Positions 10,406 to 22,500 are shown, counted from the stretch's first letter. The stretch: 64,000 nt of DNA from Halichoerus grypus (GCF_964656455.1 NC_135726.1:1684001-1748000); one strand, 5' to 3'. The notes: generated by a model from the letters alone, not told the origin. Numbers and translations: made by a program.

Positions 10406-11370
10406 ACTGTAGTTTTGAGAGCAGTTTTCCGTTCACACCAAAGTTGATCAAAATAAGTACAGAGACAGGGCGTACACTCCCTGCGCCTCCACACACACGC
10501 ATCCCCCAGCGGACTGGGATATTTGTGACAACTCGTGAACCTCCCGTGATGCATCGTGGTTACCTGGAGTCCAGAGTTCACCCAGAGTTCACTTGCGCTG
10601 GGGTACCTTCTTTGTGTCTTTGGCATATATTCTGTCCCAGTCCACGGCTTGTCTTCTCCTCCTGACCGTGTCTTTCATAGAGCAGACGTTTCTCTCTTGA
10701 GTGAAGTCTGCTGACCCGTGATCTCTTTCCTGGACCGCGCCTTCGGTGCCATGTCTGAAAAGTCGTCGTCATCACACCCAAGGTCGCCTAGATTTTCCCC
10801 GCGTCATCTTCAAGGAGTTCTTAGTTTTGTATTTTACATGTAGGTCTGTGATCCATTTTGAGGTAATTTTTGTGATGGGCATGAGGTCTGTTCAAGATTC
10901 CTTTTTTGGCGTAGGGATGTCCAGTTGTCCAGTGCCGTTTTTTGAAAAGACTGGTTTTGTTCATCGTACTCCTTTGCTCTTCTGTCATTGATGAGTTGAC
11001 TGTATTTATGGGGGTCTGTTTCTGGGCTCTCTATTCTGTCCCATGGATGGATTTGGGTATTCTTCGGCCAGTACCACATGGCCTTGATCACTGTCGCCGC
11101 GTTCCTTTTTATGACTGAATAATTGCATTTTGTGATATTGTTTTTTTTTTTTTAATCCATTCTTCCATTGGTGAACATTTGGGTAATTTCTACTTTTTGC
11201 TTATTGTGAATAATGCTGCTGTGAACATTTGCGTACAAGTGTTTTTGTGGACATAAGATTTCATTTCTCTTGGGTGTGTACCTAGGGACAGAATTCCTGG
11301 GTCTCATATTCACTCCACATTTGACTTTATTGAAGAACCTGCCTGACTTCCTAAATGACACTCCTAATTG
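10406..11370 (-). mobile_element. L1 fragment, antisense, diverged
   Basis: Antisense L1 ORF2 C-terminal and 3' sequence is recognisable by 'ggtctgtgatccattttgag', 'cactcctttgctcttctgtc'-like text near 10970, 'ttattgtgaataatgctgct' near 11203 and 'cttgggtgtgtacctaggga' near 11270. It is old and broken by substitutions and indels. Confidence 0.85.
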
Positions 11371-12069
11371 TTCTGGGTGAGCAAATGCTGACTTCCTGAC
11401 TCAGAGAGGCCCACAGAGAGAAGGACCCCAGCTTTACGTTGCCAGCCTTGTGGGTGTACCGCCTGGGAAGTGGGTCCTCCAGCCCCAGCTGGGCTGTCTC
11501 AGCAGATGCCTCCAGGGGCAGAGAGGAGCTCTTTCCACTGAGCCCTGCCCAGATTGCAGATGTGTAAGCTCAGTAAATGTTGTCTTCAGCCACCACCCCT
11601 TGGAGTGATGTGTCAGGCAGCAGTAGATAATTGGGGCATAGGCTTCCGTGCACACTTTTTATTCTAAACCAAAAATCTCCTTGCACCAGGTAAGCATCTG
11701 GAATAGGTGAATGGCCATTTCTCTGCAGTGCAGCATGCACTGATTATGCACCTTATGGGTGGGCCTATGGAAGCAAAGAGCCAGGAGGCGAGGCTCAATG
11801 AGATAATGAGCTCACAGCCACATACATGAGCTCTGCCTCTGCCACTTTCCAGCAAGGGAGAACTTAGACAATATGCATCACTGCCCTGAACTTCGGTTCC
11901 TTCATCTGTAAGATGGAGACCAAAGTGCCTACTAAGTTAGGGCCCTTTGGAATACAGGGGACGTGTACACTAGCTGAATAAAATTAAAGGAATTCATTGA
12001 TTCACGTAACTGAAAAGTTTGGAAGAGAACTTCAGGATAGAGGAATAGGAATCGCTTGGCCAAAACAAT

Positions 12070-12074
<5 letters not shown>

Positions 12075-12112
<38 letters not shown>

Positions 12113-12120
12113 TCTCCTTC
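12075..12120. repeat. (TC)n microsatellite
   Basis: An almost uninterrupted CT/TC dinucleotide run of about 35 bp, ending in a CCCTCTCTCC variant. Probably length-polymorphic. Confidence 0.95.
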
Positions 12121-12282
12121 TCCAGCCTTTCCATCCCTGGGTTCAGTTTTCTCTCCATTCTTGGGCAAGAGCTGAAGAAGGGTTCCCAGCAACTGCACAC
12201 AGTGCATATCTTACCAGTTTAACAATCATCACCGATGGTGCCTCTTTCCCTATGATTGCAGCAAAACTCTCGGCTAACACTC

Positions 12283-12327
12283 ATTGGTCAGCTAGGCTTA
12301 CTTGTAAATTACTTTCTCTCTGATTGG
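12283..12327. promoter_or_regulatory. Pair of inverted CCAAT boxes
   Basis: ATTGGTCA occurs at 12283 and again at 12323, exactly 40 bp apart, in the same orientation. NF-Y binds CCAAT pairs at such spacings in regulatory elements. No promoter context is visible, so this is only a candidate. Confidence 0.25.
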
Positions 12328-13774
12328 TCAAACCTGAGATGCATCAGGGACAGCGGTCAGCTTGACCTCGGATGGCCATTCGGGGAGGGCTAGTGTCCCA
12401 GGGAAAACTGATTGTCAGAAGGTGTTATCAGAGGAAAGCGGCCAGGTGTCCTGCAGGCACACACAGACTTGCCCCCACGAGACCCAGAGGAGACACCCGA
12501 ACACGTGAGCAGTGATGTCAACATTGATGTCGGTCCAGTGGTGCTTCTTTGTTCCTGGAAGCTCTTGATTCACGCTTTCCGAAAGGAGAGGCTGAGTATG
12601 TTTCAGCAAAGGAGGAGAAAATGTTTCTCTTGGGCTCCCAGGTAGCCATGATTCATTGGTTTTCATCTGACTCAGAACATAGTGTAATTATGCCGGGCAG
12701 GTGATGAATATCACAAAAGCACTGCTGGGTCTTAACATCCTTATGAAAAAGAGGTTTCCACTACAAAGCATCCCCTTGAGCTCTTCAGATCAGGGAAACA
12801 GGTTTATAAATCCATAAAATCAATAAAAGTGTGTGCCCGAAATTCTACTATAAAAAATCCATGGGGAACAAAAGAAATTGCTGTGAACAAAATGCACATA
12901 GAAACTTGCACATATTTTCAAGATTTTTGTCCAATCAGGGTTTCTCCTATTTCCTCTTTTTTTCAACTGCAATAGAATTTCTTTATGGACAGTGTCTGTA
13001 CCATTTGGGGATCTTAAAGTACTTTGGAGAGTATGCGGGTGCATTTAAGGGTGGGTTTGAATTTCTATCATGTGAGAATAAAGCCCTATTTGGCAAGAGT
13101 GATGCCAAGAAACCCAAGCGGTCTCACAGAACAGCGAGCTCGGCACTTTGATTACACACTCAGTTCAGTAAAAACCTTTTGGCATGCCCTTGAACTCAAG
13201 TGTATTCACAAATAAATCATACCTTTGTATTAGGTATGACACTGTGTGCTCTATGAAACATGCAAAATAGACACTATAACCGGTGAGAGGAAATAAATAT
13301 AGAAATCCCTATCTTCTCTTCCTCTACCTTGGGGGACAGTCTGGAATTGGCTCATGGCCTGGGAGGCTTAGCAAGTCCAAAATCCAATGGGGCAGGGTAG
13401 GGGGCGTCAGCAGGCTGGAAACTGGGGGAGACCTGCAGAGCCCAAAGGCAGAGTGCTGTCAGAACTCCCTCCTGCTCAGGGGAAGTCAGTCTTTGTTCTA
13501 GCCTGGCCCTTCAACTGATTTGGTGAGGCCCACCCACACAGGGAGGCTATTCTACTGACAGTACACTGATTTAAGCGTTAATCACGTCCAAAAAACACCT
13601 ACATTGAAACATCCAGAATAATGTTCAACCAAATACCTTGGCACTGTGGCTCAGCCAAATTGACACAAAATTAACCATCATGACTCCATGTGAGAAATCT
13701 TCAGTACAGGCAGATAATTACAGATCACAGGGAGCCCCCTGACTGGTGTTTCATGTGCAAAGGCTATACCTAGG

Positions 13775-14085
13775 AATTAGAAGGTGCTGGGCTCAATAAA
13801 CATGAGGCTCTTTGGCTCGAAATACAAGGAGAGTGGGCAAGAATGGAACATGGTACACTCTCTCAAGAGAGTAAGTTGGCACATGTATCATCCGTTCCAA
13901 TACATTTATCCATTGACCCATAGATGTCAGACCTGGGAATTCCATTCAGTGATGCTCAGTGCAGTGCTATTTATGAGATTAAAAAAAAAATAGGCTATCT
14001 GTAAGGGGTGTGATTTGATAAATTATGGTATATCCTGTAATGAAATATTCTATAGTTCAAAAACAGAGCAAAAAATGCTGATGTA
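13775..14085 (+). mobile_element. LINE 3' fragment, interrupted by two SINEs
   Basis: The text 'catttatccattgacccata', 'gacctgggaattccattcag' and 'aaattatggtatatcctgta' is typical of an old L1 3' region on the plus strand. It seems to resume after the two CAN-SINEs at about 14503. Confidence 0.6.
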
Positions 14086-14286
14086 GAGGCTCCTGGGTGG
14101 CCCAGTTGGTTAAGCATATGCCTTTGGCTCAGGTCATGGTCCCAGGGTCCTGGGATCAAGCCCCCTAGGTGGGCTCCTTGCTCAGCGGGGAGCCTGCTTC
14201 TCTCTCTCCCTCTGCGTGCCACTCCCCCTGCTTGTGCTTTCTCTCTCTCTCTAATAAATAAATAAAATCTTTAAAAAAAAAAAAAA
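14086..14286 (+). mobile_element. CAN-SINE, first of a head-to-tail pair
   Basis: The body (CTCCTGGGTGGCCCAGTTGG ... GGTCCTGGGATCAAGCCCC) is diverged from consensus and is followed by TC-rich sequence and an A-tail. The A-tail abuts the next SINE with only a few bases between them. No clear target duplication was found. Confidence 0.93.
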
Positions 14287-14291
14287 GCACT

Positions 14292-14502
14292 GGGGCACCT
14301 GGGTGGCTCACTCATTAAGCATCTGCCTTTGGTTCAGGTCATGATCCCAGGGTCCTGGGATCGAGCCCCGCATCGGGCTCCCTGCTCCGCGGGGAGCCTG
14401 CTTCTCCTTCTCCCACTCCCCCCGCTTGTGTTCCGTCTCTCACTGTATCTCTCTGTCAAATAAATAAATAAAATCTTTTAAAAAATAAAAAAATTTAAAA
14501 AA
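14292..14502 (+). mobile_element. CAN-SINE, second of a head-to-tail pair
   Basis: The head is GGGGCACCTGGGTGGCTCAC. The body is close to consensus with GATCGAGCCCC and an (AAAT)n plus A-rich tail. It is directly downstream of the A-tail of the previous copy, as expected when a SINE inserts into the A-rich tail of an older one. Confidence 0.95.
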
Positions 14503-16160
14503 CACAGGTGCAAAAACTTATTCATGATAATTATTAAGTGACACTATACATTTATAGATTTATACCCTTTATATAGGATATGATTAGCTCCTGTATTAAA
14601 AATAGTGAGATATATGTAGGATTTTTTTTGTCGTGGAAATTTCCAGAAAGAGCCACAAGAAACTGCTATCAGCAGTTCACTCCAAGAAAGACAGAGACTC
14701 ACTTTTTCACCTTGGACCTGCTTCAAATATTTTCCACCACATGCATATAAAGGGCTTTTGTATGTCTTTCAGTGGCAGAGATTCCAGTTTGTGCTGTAAT
14801 AGTGATTGAAATGATGTTTGGGTCCGCTGTGGGGCACGTGCAGGACCGCCGGGGCCCACAACATCCTCTCAATAAAGCAGAGCCCTGCCGTGCGGCTGCA
14901 GGGGGGACAGGGAGACCCCAGAACCACGGGGACAGCCAGCGGGGCAGTCTACCTCCAGTAGGGCAGGAAGAAGGCAGAGCAGCTGAGGACGGCCAGGGAC
15001 ATGCCGCTGAGAGCACGGGGGCCTGTGGGTGCCGCGGACGGGCTCACCGACGCCGGGGAGCCGCGTTCGGCCAGGGCTCAGCCAGGCTTGGAGCGCTGAG
15101 CTCAGTGCGGTGATGGAAATGCCTATATCCTAAGTGCTTCGCGGGCATCAGCGTGTGGAACCCTGACGACATCACAACAGAACCAGCGCTGCTGTCCCCT
15201 ACCATACAGATGGGGAGACTGAGCCAGGAGTCAATGAATGAACGAACGAACGAATAAGTGGATGAAGCCACCCCAGGGTGGGCACCTGTCTAACATGACC
15301 CCGTGCAAGAAACGCACATAGACTCCGGAGCTGGGTTTTGATGCTTGCCAGTGAGGCGGTCAAACTCACGAGCCAGCAGAGAACTGGCTTCGGCAGCAGA
15401 GCAGGCTGAGCGTGGGGCCCCCAGGGTCCTCGGGAGCCCACACGTGGACCCAAGGTTCACAGCCCCTGTTCTGGGGGGCAGGGGGCTTTCCAGATCTAAG
15501 ATTCCAGGATTCTATGATAAGTCATGACGTCCCTGACCCTTTGACGTTTATAAGCTTAAACCTCCCCCCCACACACACACAGAAATTAAAATCATTCTGT
15601 ATGAACCCTCAAGTATCCATTTCACGGCAAAAGTGTCCAGAGGAATAAACTACAGTTTAGTGCAGAGTAGGGTGTTTTTGTTATCTGGCATCCGAGAATA
15701 TTACCAGTTGTTCGGTCAGGGTGACCACCAGATTCTCCGTCCCAGTGTGGACACTTTGTGCGTGAAAGGGGCACCATCCATATTTATGCTGAGACAAGCG
15801 CGCCAGCCAGGACATCTTACTGCAGGCAGAATGAATCTGGAACAGATCATGTCCATTTGTGGCAAGCGGGCACCGGCTGCTTTTCCAGGAGCCCCGGGCA
15901 GAAAGGGGTCACCTGCTTGCCTGCCCCTCCGTCCCAGCAGCGCTTTGGCTAACTCCCGTCCCTGCACTTTTGAACCTGCTGTTCATTCCCTATGCATACA
16001 CACAGTGTGGCCTGGTGCCGGGCCGGCCTTGGGTGGCCTGAGGCCGAAGAGCCGAGGGGTCAACACCCAAGAACGGCACTTTTCTCTCTCCTATTTGCTT
16101 CTCACCTTCTCTCCAGTACTGGCACTGGGCTCTCCATAATGTTCTCTTAACCCCCTGGCA
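14503..16160. other. Intergenic DNA immediately upstream of CA5A
   Basis: No coding exon is recognised. A GC-richer stretch with moderate CpG content lies at about 14820-15110 but is too weak to call a CpG island. The tetranucleotide-like GAAC/GAAT run near 15235-15255 is a small tandem repeat. Confidence 0.5.
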
Positions 16161-16168
16161 CGCTCTGC

Positions 16169-16185
16169 TGTTTACCAGATCAAAG
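16169..16185 (+). promoter_or_regulatory. FOX plus TCF/LEF-type composite upstream of CA5A
   Basis: TGTTTAC (16169-16175, forkhead type) is followed after one base by AGATCAAAG (16177-16185, TCF/LEF type). The pair lies about 254 bp upstream of the CA5A start codon. A second GATCAAAG is at 16369-16376. CA5A is liver-expressed and FOXA and TCF7L2 are liver regulators, so the site is plausible. Motif matches alone are weak evidence. Confidence 0.35.
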
Positions 16186-16438
16186 CTCAGTGAGCCCAGG
16201 GGCTGGCCACAGCGAAGGCCACTTGTCCCAGAGCACCCACCCCTAAGCCACACTGAACATCATCCAGAATGCTGGGGCAGGCATGGGTTGAAATTTAACC
16301 ATCCGGATCAGGGGGTTGGGTGAGTTTCTACAAAAAGAGGTGGGCCAACCCCATCTCATGGTCGTCCCGATCAAAGCGAGAGCAGATAGTAGGAAAATCA
16401 CCCTCTTTTCGTTGGGGTCTGCGGGGAACAGACCCAAG

Positions 16439-16595
16439 ATGCTAAGGACCCCAGTGTTGGGCAGGAGCCTTCAGAAGTCCTCTGGTTTCTCCGTCTTGGT
16501 CAAGCAGATGTGGGGGGCTCTCCGCAGTCATCTGCGAAGGCCAGAGCGATGGTGCTCGCAGGGTCCCTGTGCACAAAGAAATCGGAATGACACTT
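16439..16595 (+). CDS. CA5A: CA5A coding exon 1 (mitochondrial presequence)
   Basis: Encodes residues 1-52 plus the first base of Leu53; the donor is ACTT|GTAAGT. The segment QMWGALRS...RWCSQ lines up with the human presequence QMWAPLWS...RWCSQ. The human initiator Met aligns with Val6 (GTG), so translation most likely starts at the ATG at 16439, which has A at -3. An upstream in-frame ATG at 16316 has no conserved protein between it and 16439. Residues 1-41 contain eight Arg or Lys and one Glu, fitting a cleavable matrix-targeting helix. Confidence 0.9.
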
Positions 16596-19500
16596 GTAAG
16601 TAGATCCTTGAATTTCCCCAGATGCGGTCTGACATTTGGCTAATTCTGTAGTGTGTTCCAAAATGGGAGGCAGTCAGACCGGACTGCTTGGGTTCAGGTT
16701 CCCACTCTGTCTCTTTTCCTCTGGGTGACCTTGGGCAATTCCCTTAACCTCAGCTCCATGGGGCCATCAGGAGGGTGAGATCCTCAGAAGAAGACTCGTA
16801 GCAAGTGCTCCCCAAGATGAGCTGTTATTAGGAACATCCAGCCCCGCTCCAAAACCCGTCTGGCAGAGAACGTTTTCAGCAAACCTGCCATAAACAGATC
16901 ATGCAACCAGCTCTGTCCAAAGACTGCCCCCGGTCCGCTGCACCCTGGAGGTGCCTGTCCTTAACGCCCTGTGACCTTGGACTCATGCCTCTCTCTTTCT
17001 GGGTCTCAGATTTCCCCTCTGTCAAAAAAAAAAAAGGCTGGCAGTAAGGTCACTTCTGAAGGTCACTTTTCTGAAGTATCTGCACTTGCCAGGTTTGGAC
17101 AGTTGAAAGAGCGTGGGCTTCACAACCAGTGGCTCCTGAGTGTGGGCACTCGGGACAAGTGACTGTTGTCAGAGGTGAGAGCGGGGCCAGCGGCTTCGCT
17201 GAGCCCCAGTCTCCACACCTGTAAGAGGGGAGGACTACGTGTCACACGGGGTCACATAAAGATGGAACAACAGGCGTAGAAAGCCTGCCACAGCCCGGGC
17301 TCTCAGTGAACATTACGGACCCTTACTCAGAGTGGGTCCCAGACTGACAGCAGCATCCCCCCCGGGAGCTTTCTAGGAATGCAAAACCTGTGCCCACCCT
17401 AGACCCACCTGTAAATTTCAAACCATACACAAAGGCCCTCCCACCTGTGCCTCCTCCAACCCCAATTCCTGGAGGTCACTGCTATGCCTACTTGAGAGCT
17501 CAGCCTTCTGGCGCTTTCCTCCATGCTCATAGAATGTGTCTACACATTCACAAGACTTCTCAAAAAAATAAAAAGTGACCCCACTGTGCATGTTGGTCGG
17601 CACCATGGCTTTCTCCAGTGTCCACTGGAGACATCTTCACGATTGTCCCTCAGCACCTGTCCCCTCTTTCATACTTGGTACGACTGTGAAGAGCATCAGA
17701 CCACCTAGACTGGAATCCTGGCTGTGTGCCCCTGGGCAAGTCTCTTAACCTCTCTGAGCCCCAGTTGCATCGCCTGTAAGAGGTGGGTAATCACAGTACT
17801 TCCCTTACAGAGCTGTTGGAAGCAGAAATGAGGTCAGGAATGGAAAGGCTCAGAACCGCGCCGGGCACCTTGCCGACGCTTGCCAAGTGCTATGTTGTGT
17901 GGATGTCCCTGTATTTAACCATTACCCTGTTGGGGGACATTAGGTGGTACCCAGTCTTTAACGATTACCAACCACGTTCTCACATATCTGCACACACGTA
18001 TGTAGGACTGAGTGACATTTTGTGCCGAGCGCCTAAATCCGCTCACGCCCTGGTCTCCCAGCTACGTTCAGGAGAACCGAGGGCTCGGTGGTTACTCCCG
18101 AGTTCCACAACGCACAGAATATATTCTGCCAAACCGGGGAGACTGGGGCTTCCTGAGACATTTATGCCTCCAGTCTAGTGTTTTGTGTATTGGTATTCGG
18201 CAGCACATTTCCCTTGGGGAAAAAAAGAAAGTTTGTTCCTAACACATTGTTCCCCCATTCTCCGCGGGGCATCTGCTCCGGGACCCGCAGCAGGCGCGGG
18301 ACTTTATAGGACTGTTCTCTCCTATATGCACACATCTACAGCAAGTTTAATGTACTAATTAGGCACAATACGAGATAAACAACACAACCTATAACAAAAT
18401 AGAACAACTCTAACGTAGACTTGTAGTAAAGTTATGGAACGCTGGCCTCTCTCTCAAAACAGCCGAATCTACCGCACTCACCTTCTGGCAAGGACATGAG
18501 ATGATAAAACGCCCTCATGGCGAGAGGAAGCAGGGTGAATGACGTAGGCTCCGTGACCGGGCGTTAGGCTCTCAGGGACCCGACAAGGACCCGACCCCGC
18601 AGCAGAAGGAGGGTCCTCTGCTTCGGGTCCGTGGCGGATCGCTGGAGGGTCACCGAAACGGCGGAGAGCGACACTGCGGGTGAGGGGGGCCTTCTGTATG
18701 ACTGAAAATCACTGGTGGCTTGGCCTGGCGAGAAAAGACAGCGCTACAGAAGGTTCCGGAATCATTCCAGGCGGGCGTTCTCCAGCCCTGCTTCCGTGCG
18801 TGCGGCTCTTCCTAAGCCTGGGATTGGCGGCATCCACACTGGCAGCTGACACCCGGCCACGGCGGGAGCCTTTCGGCCACGGAAAGGGCAGATGCCGCAC
18901 GTGAGGGCATCCCACTCCTACCGCGTGGCGTGTGGCCGACGTTCCCGCGGGCGTTTCTGGCTCCCGCGTCTGCCAGGAGGCGTCGCTCTGTCCAGATCTG
19001 TCCCAAGCGGCCCCCGTCCTTCCCTGCCTGTGGGCCAGTGCGTGACCCACAGAAGGAGCACCATGAATACTGGTTGAGATCAAAAGGGGTAACATTTTAC
19101 TTTTATTACTTCCTGGCAGAGACCAGCGTCGGTTAAGGCAAGACTGACCTTGGGCACAGCAGCGTGGCCCTGGGGGTACACGGCCACGGCGAGAAAGCGC
19201 GGAGGCCTCCTCAGGTCCAGCCGCCTCGCCCGGGCGCTCTCAAGGATGAGCTGCCCCCCCTTTTTTTTTTTGCCTCTCCCCTTACCTTCTTTTTTTTTTA
19301 ATTTTTTTATTGTTATGTTAATCACCATACATTACATCATTAGTCTTTGATGTAGTGTTCCATGATTCATTGTTTGTGCATAACACCCAGTGCTCCATGC
19401 AGAACGTGCCCTCCTCAATACCCATCACCGGGCTAACCCATCCTCCCACCCCCCTCCCCTCTAGAACCCTCAGTTTGTTTTTCAGAGTCCATCGTCTCTC

Positions 19501-22500
19501 ATGATTTGTCTCCCCCTCCAATTTCCCCCTCTTCATTCTTCCCCTCCTGCTATCTTCTTCTTTTTTTTTTTTCTTAACATATAATGTATTATTTGTTTCA
19601 GAGGTACAGATCTGAGATTCAACAGTCTTGCACAATTCACAGTGCTTACCAGAGCACATACCCTCCCCAGTGTCTATCACCCAGCCACCCCATCCCTCCC
19701 ACCCCACCCCCCACTCCAGCAACCCTCAGTTTGTTTCCTGAGATTAAGAATTCCTCGTATCAGTGAGGTCATATGATACATGTCTTTCTCTGTTTGACTT
19801 ATTTCGCTTGGCATAATACCCTCCAGTTCCATCCACGTTGTTGCAAATGGCAAGATCTCATTCCTTTTGATGGCTGCATAATATTCCATTGTATATATAT
19901 ACATCACATCTTCTTTATCCATTCATCTGTCGATGGACATCTTGAGCCGCGCCCTTTTACTTGGGGGCAGAGACTATGTTCCATGGGGTTGGCAGCCCCT
20001 TCGCGCCACTCCACAAATGTAACCTAAGAATACGCCCTCCTCCCCACCATGCACCTCTGTGTCGGGCAAGTTCAGTCTCTGGTGGGACAAGGACAACCTC
20101 CGTGACATCCAGCCACTGGCGAGTTCCGCGTGCAGCCCCGCTCCGTGCTGGCCTCCCCGAAGGAGGGACGGGGGCAGGCGTGGTTCAGGAGGCTGTTCCG
20201 TGTGTTAAAGGTCACTTCGCATCAGACACAGTCATGACCTGTGCCAGCTCAGGGGGCTTTGGGGAGAGAGCCGACCATGGAAGGCCCCAGGCTGCTGGTA
20301 CGACAGCGAATTAGAGCGGGAGGAAGCTGGGACAAAAGTCCAGGCAGTTACGCCGGCCCCCGAGGCCGTTGTCACCCATCCGTCCATGGTGAGAAGGCCG
20401 GCGACAGCTCAGAGCATCGTGAGGCATTGTTTCCAGGCCCTGAAGGCGGCCTGCAGGACAGGTGGCCACGTCTCTCCCCGGTGGGTGGGCACGGACGTCC
20501 TGTGACCACACCGTGACCATGACCACAGATCAAAACCTGATCGATGCAGCGCCGGAGTGTCGGTTGGCGGATGGTCCGGAGAGGAGACGGAGCGAGGGCC
20601 CCGCACACACGGGCAGACCTGCTGGGCAGCCTGGTGGCCCCCGGGCTCCGTGTTGGGCCAGTTTCCCGAGGGCTGTCTCCTCTGGGGGCTCATCTGTGAG
20701 GGTTGCTCCCTCCCCCGAGGCACTAATAATTCTGACATCTCAGTGAAGGCCTCCTCTTCCTTCTCTCCGCCCCAGTGCACCCCCTCTGGAAGGGCCCGGC
20801 CTCCACGCCGGGGGGCACCCGACAGTCGCCCATCAACATCCGCTGGAGGGACAGTGTCTACGACCCGCAGCTGAAGCCTCTCAGGGTTTCCTACGCCGCG
20901 GCCAGCTGCCTGCACGTCTGGAACACCGGCTACTTCTTCCAGGTGGAATTCGACGACTCGGCCGAGGGATCAGGTGAGCCCGGGCCGGGGATGGGGGGGC
21001 TTTCTCTTCTCCCATCACAGCCCGAGAGCAGGGCCACACTGGGCAGGGAAGGGGCCCAGGGCTTTGCTTATGCGTGGTGTTTGCGGGGCAAGGAACAGAG
21101 GCGTCTCAGTGTTGCAGGGTGGGGAGGTGGTGGTCATCTTCAGGATTATAATGCACAGCTTCACTGGACATTCCAGGGGCTGGTCAGGAAGAAACGAGAG
21201 GCCCATGGCAATGTATGTAGATGGTGCGTCACAGAGAAGAGCAGAGCAGGTGGGGGGAGAGAGGGGAGGTGGCGGTGCGGCCTGAAGGCAGAGGAAGAAG
21301 GAAATTGTGCTGACGACGGGGCAGGGCATCCAGAGCCTGGTATCTTCGCTGGTTCTTGCCCCACAGACACCCAGCTGCTGGGAGGGGAGGAGGGGAGGAG
21401 CACAGAGTACAGCAGGGGAGGGCTGGGGCGGGCAGGTGGCGAGGCTGTGAGGTCGGCCCTGGAGCCTCCATCCCTGACTGGGTCTCAGCACCTTCCCAAG
21501 AGCTTCGTGTGGACCCTGCCCTCAGAGGCTCACCGGGACGCTCACCAGGTTTGGGATGGAGGCTCCGTCGGGTCTGGGAAGGCGTTCACATCCGGGCTGC
21601 TGCTGGATTCTGTCTGGTGTTCCTTCGGCACCTGTTGGTATCCCCGTGAGCCCTGTTTATGCCGAGCCTCTGTCTTCCTTCCGGGAGTGGGGATCGCCGT
21701 CCACAGCGGCAGAGGGTGCCTCTGTGACCAGCCCCCGATGAAAACCTTAGGCACCGAGGGTCTTCTGGGCATCCCTGGGGAACATCACTTCACCCGTGTC
21801 GTCACAACTTGTTGCCGGGGGGGAGGGGCGCTCCTCGTGTCCCATGTGACTCCACAGAGCGGGCTCCGGAGGCAGGCGCCTGGCGTCCTCGGGACAGCGC
21901 TGTCTGCCCCATTTCTCTTTGCAGATTCACTTGTGTCGTTTCACGGTGATAATCTTAGCCACGCGTACGGCTGTGTGCGGAGTGTTGGGAGTCCTCCCAG
22001 GGAGTCTTCGAACCTGGGGATCCCCGGCCCAGTCCCCAGTCCCAGGTCCTTTCTGGGCCGGCCCTCAGCCCATCCCTTCTGCAACCCAGTTATCGGACTC
22101 TCGCACCCGCTGCCCCGTGAGGATGCAAGCCCCACAAGGGCAGGATGACTGCTTCCTACGGAGCATCATGGGCGCTCAGTCGACTGATGGACGAACGATG
22201 AATGGAAAGTTAGAGAAGCAAATGAGCCTCCATTTCTCCCCCCAGGGGTGGAGAACAGGGCACCCACCTCAACGGCCAGTGGGGGAAAGTGAGACCACCG
22301 CGGGGAAGCGCTCAGCCTCACACAAGATGGGCTGTGGTCACCGGCTCTGGCTGCTTCCTACGTGGTCAGTGGCAGGACAGTGGAGTGGGGACTTGCCTTC
22401 AGGCCGATGCGGAATCTTCCGAACACAGGCCCCAGGGCCGTCAGTCTGCTTCCACCGTGAGGGGAAGGTCTGCCCCGCGCCCTGCGTCCTACCTCTGTCA

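Larger units (their letters stand above)
11371..13770. other. Intergenic DNA between BANP and CA5A, middle part
   Basis: No gene is supported. A MIR-type fragment lies near 11805-11940 ('cttcatctgtaagatggaga'), a CT microsatellite at 12075-12120, and AT-rich unique sequence to 13.77 kb. No open frame has a recognisable domain. Confidence 0.6.
16596..20775 (+). other. CA5A: CA5A intron 1
   Basis: GTAAGT donor and CCCCAG acceptor, phase 1. The content is MIR-type fragments (about 16665-16830, 17085-17320, 17690-17885), a Tigger DNA transposon (18245-18700) and an antisense L1 (19285-19945). The rest is unique non-coding DNA. No extra exon is recognised. Confidence 0.85.

Noticed and set aside
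14820..15110. Possible CpG-island promoter upstream of CA5A
   Set aside because: CpG density is only moderate, far below the islands at 2.5-3.9 kb and 57.6-58.6 kb. No exon or core promoter motif follows.
16316..16438. Upstream in-frame ATG as the CA5A start
   Set aside because: The 41 residues it would add contain no similarity to the known presequence. The ATG at 16439 gives the length and composition closest to known CA5A.
20775..22148. 457-codon open frame starting in CA5A exon 2
   Set aside because: Only the first 198 bp are CA5A. A consensus GTGAGC donor ends the exon at 20973, and the rest is GC-rich intron with no homology. Retained-intron coding is not supported.
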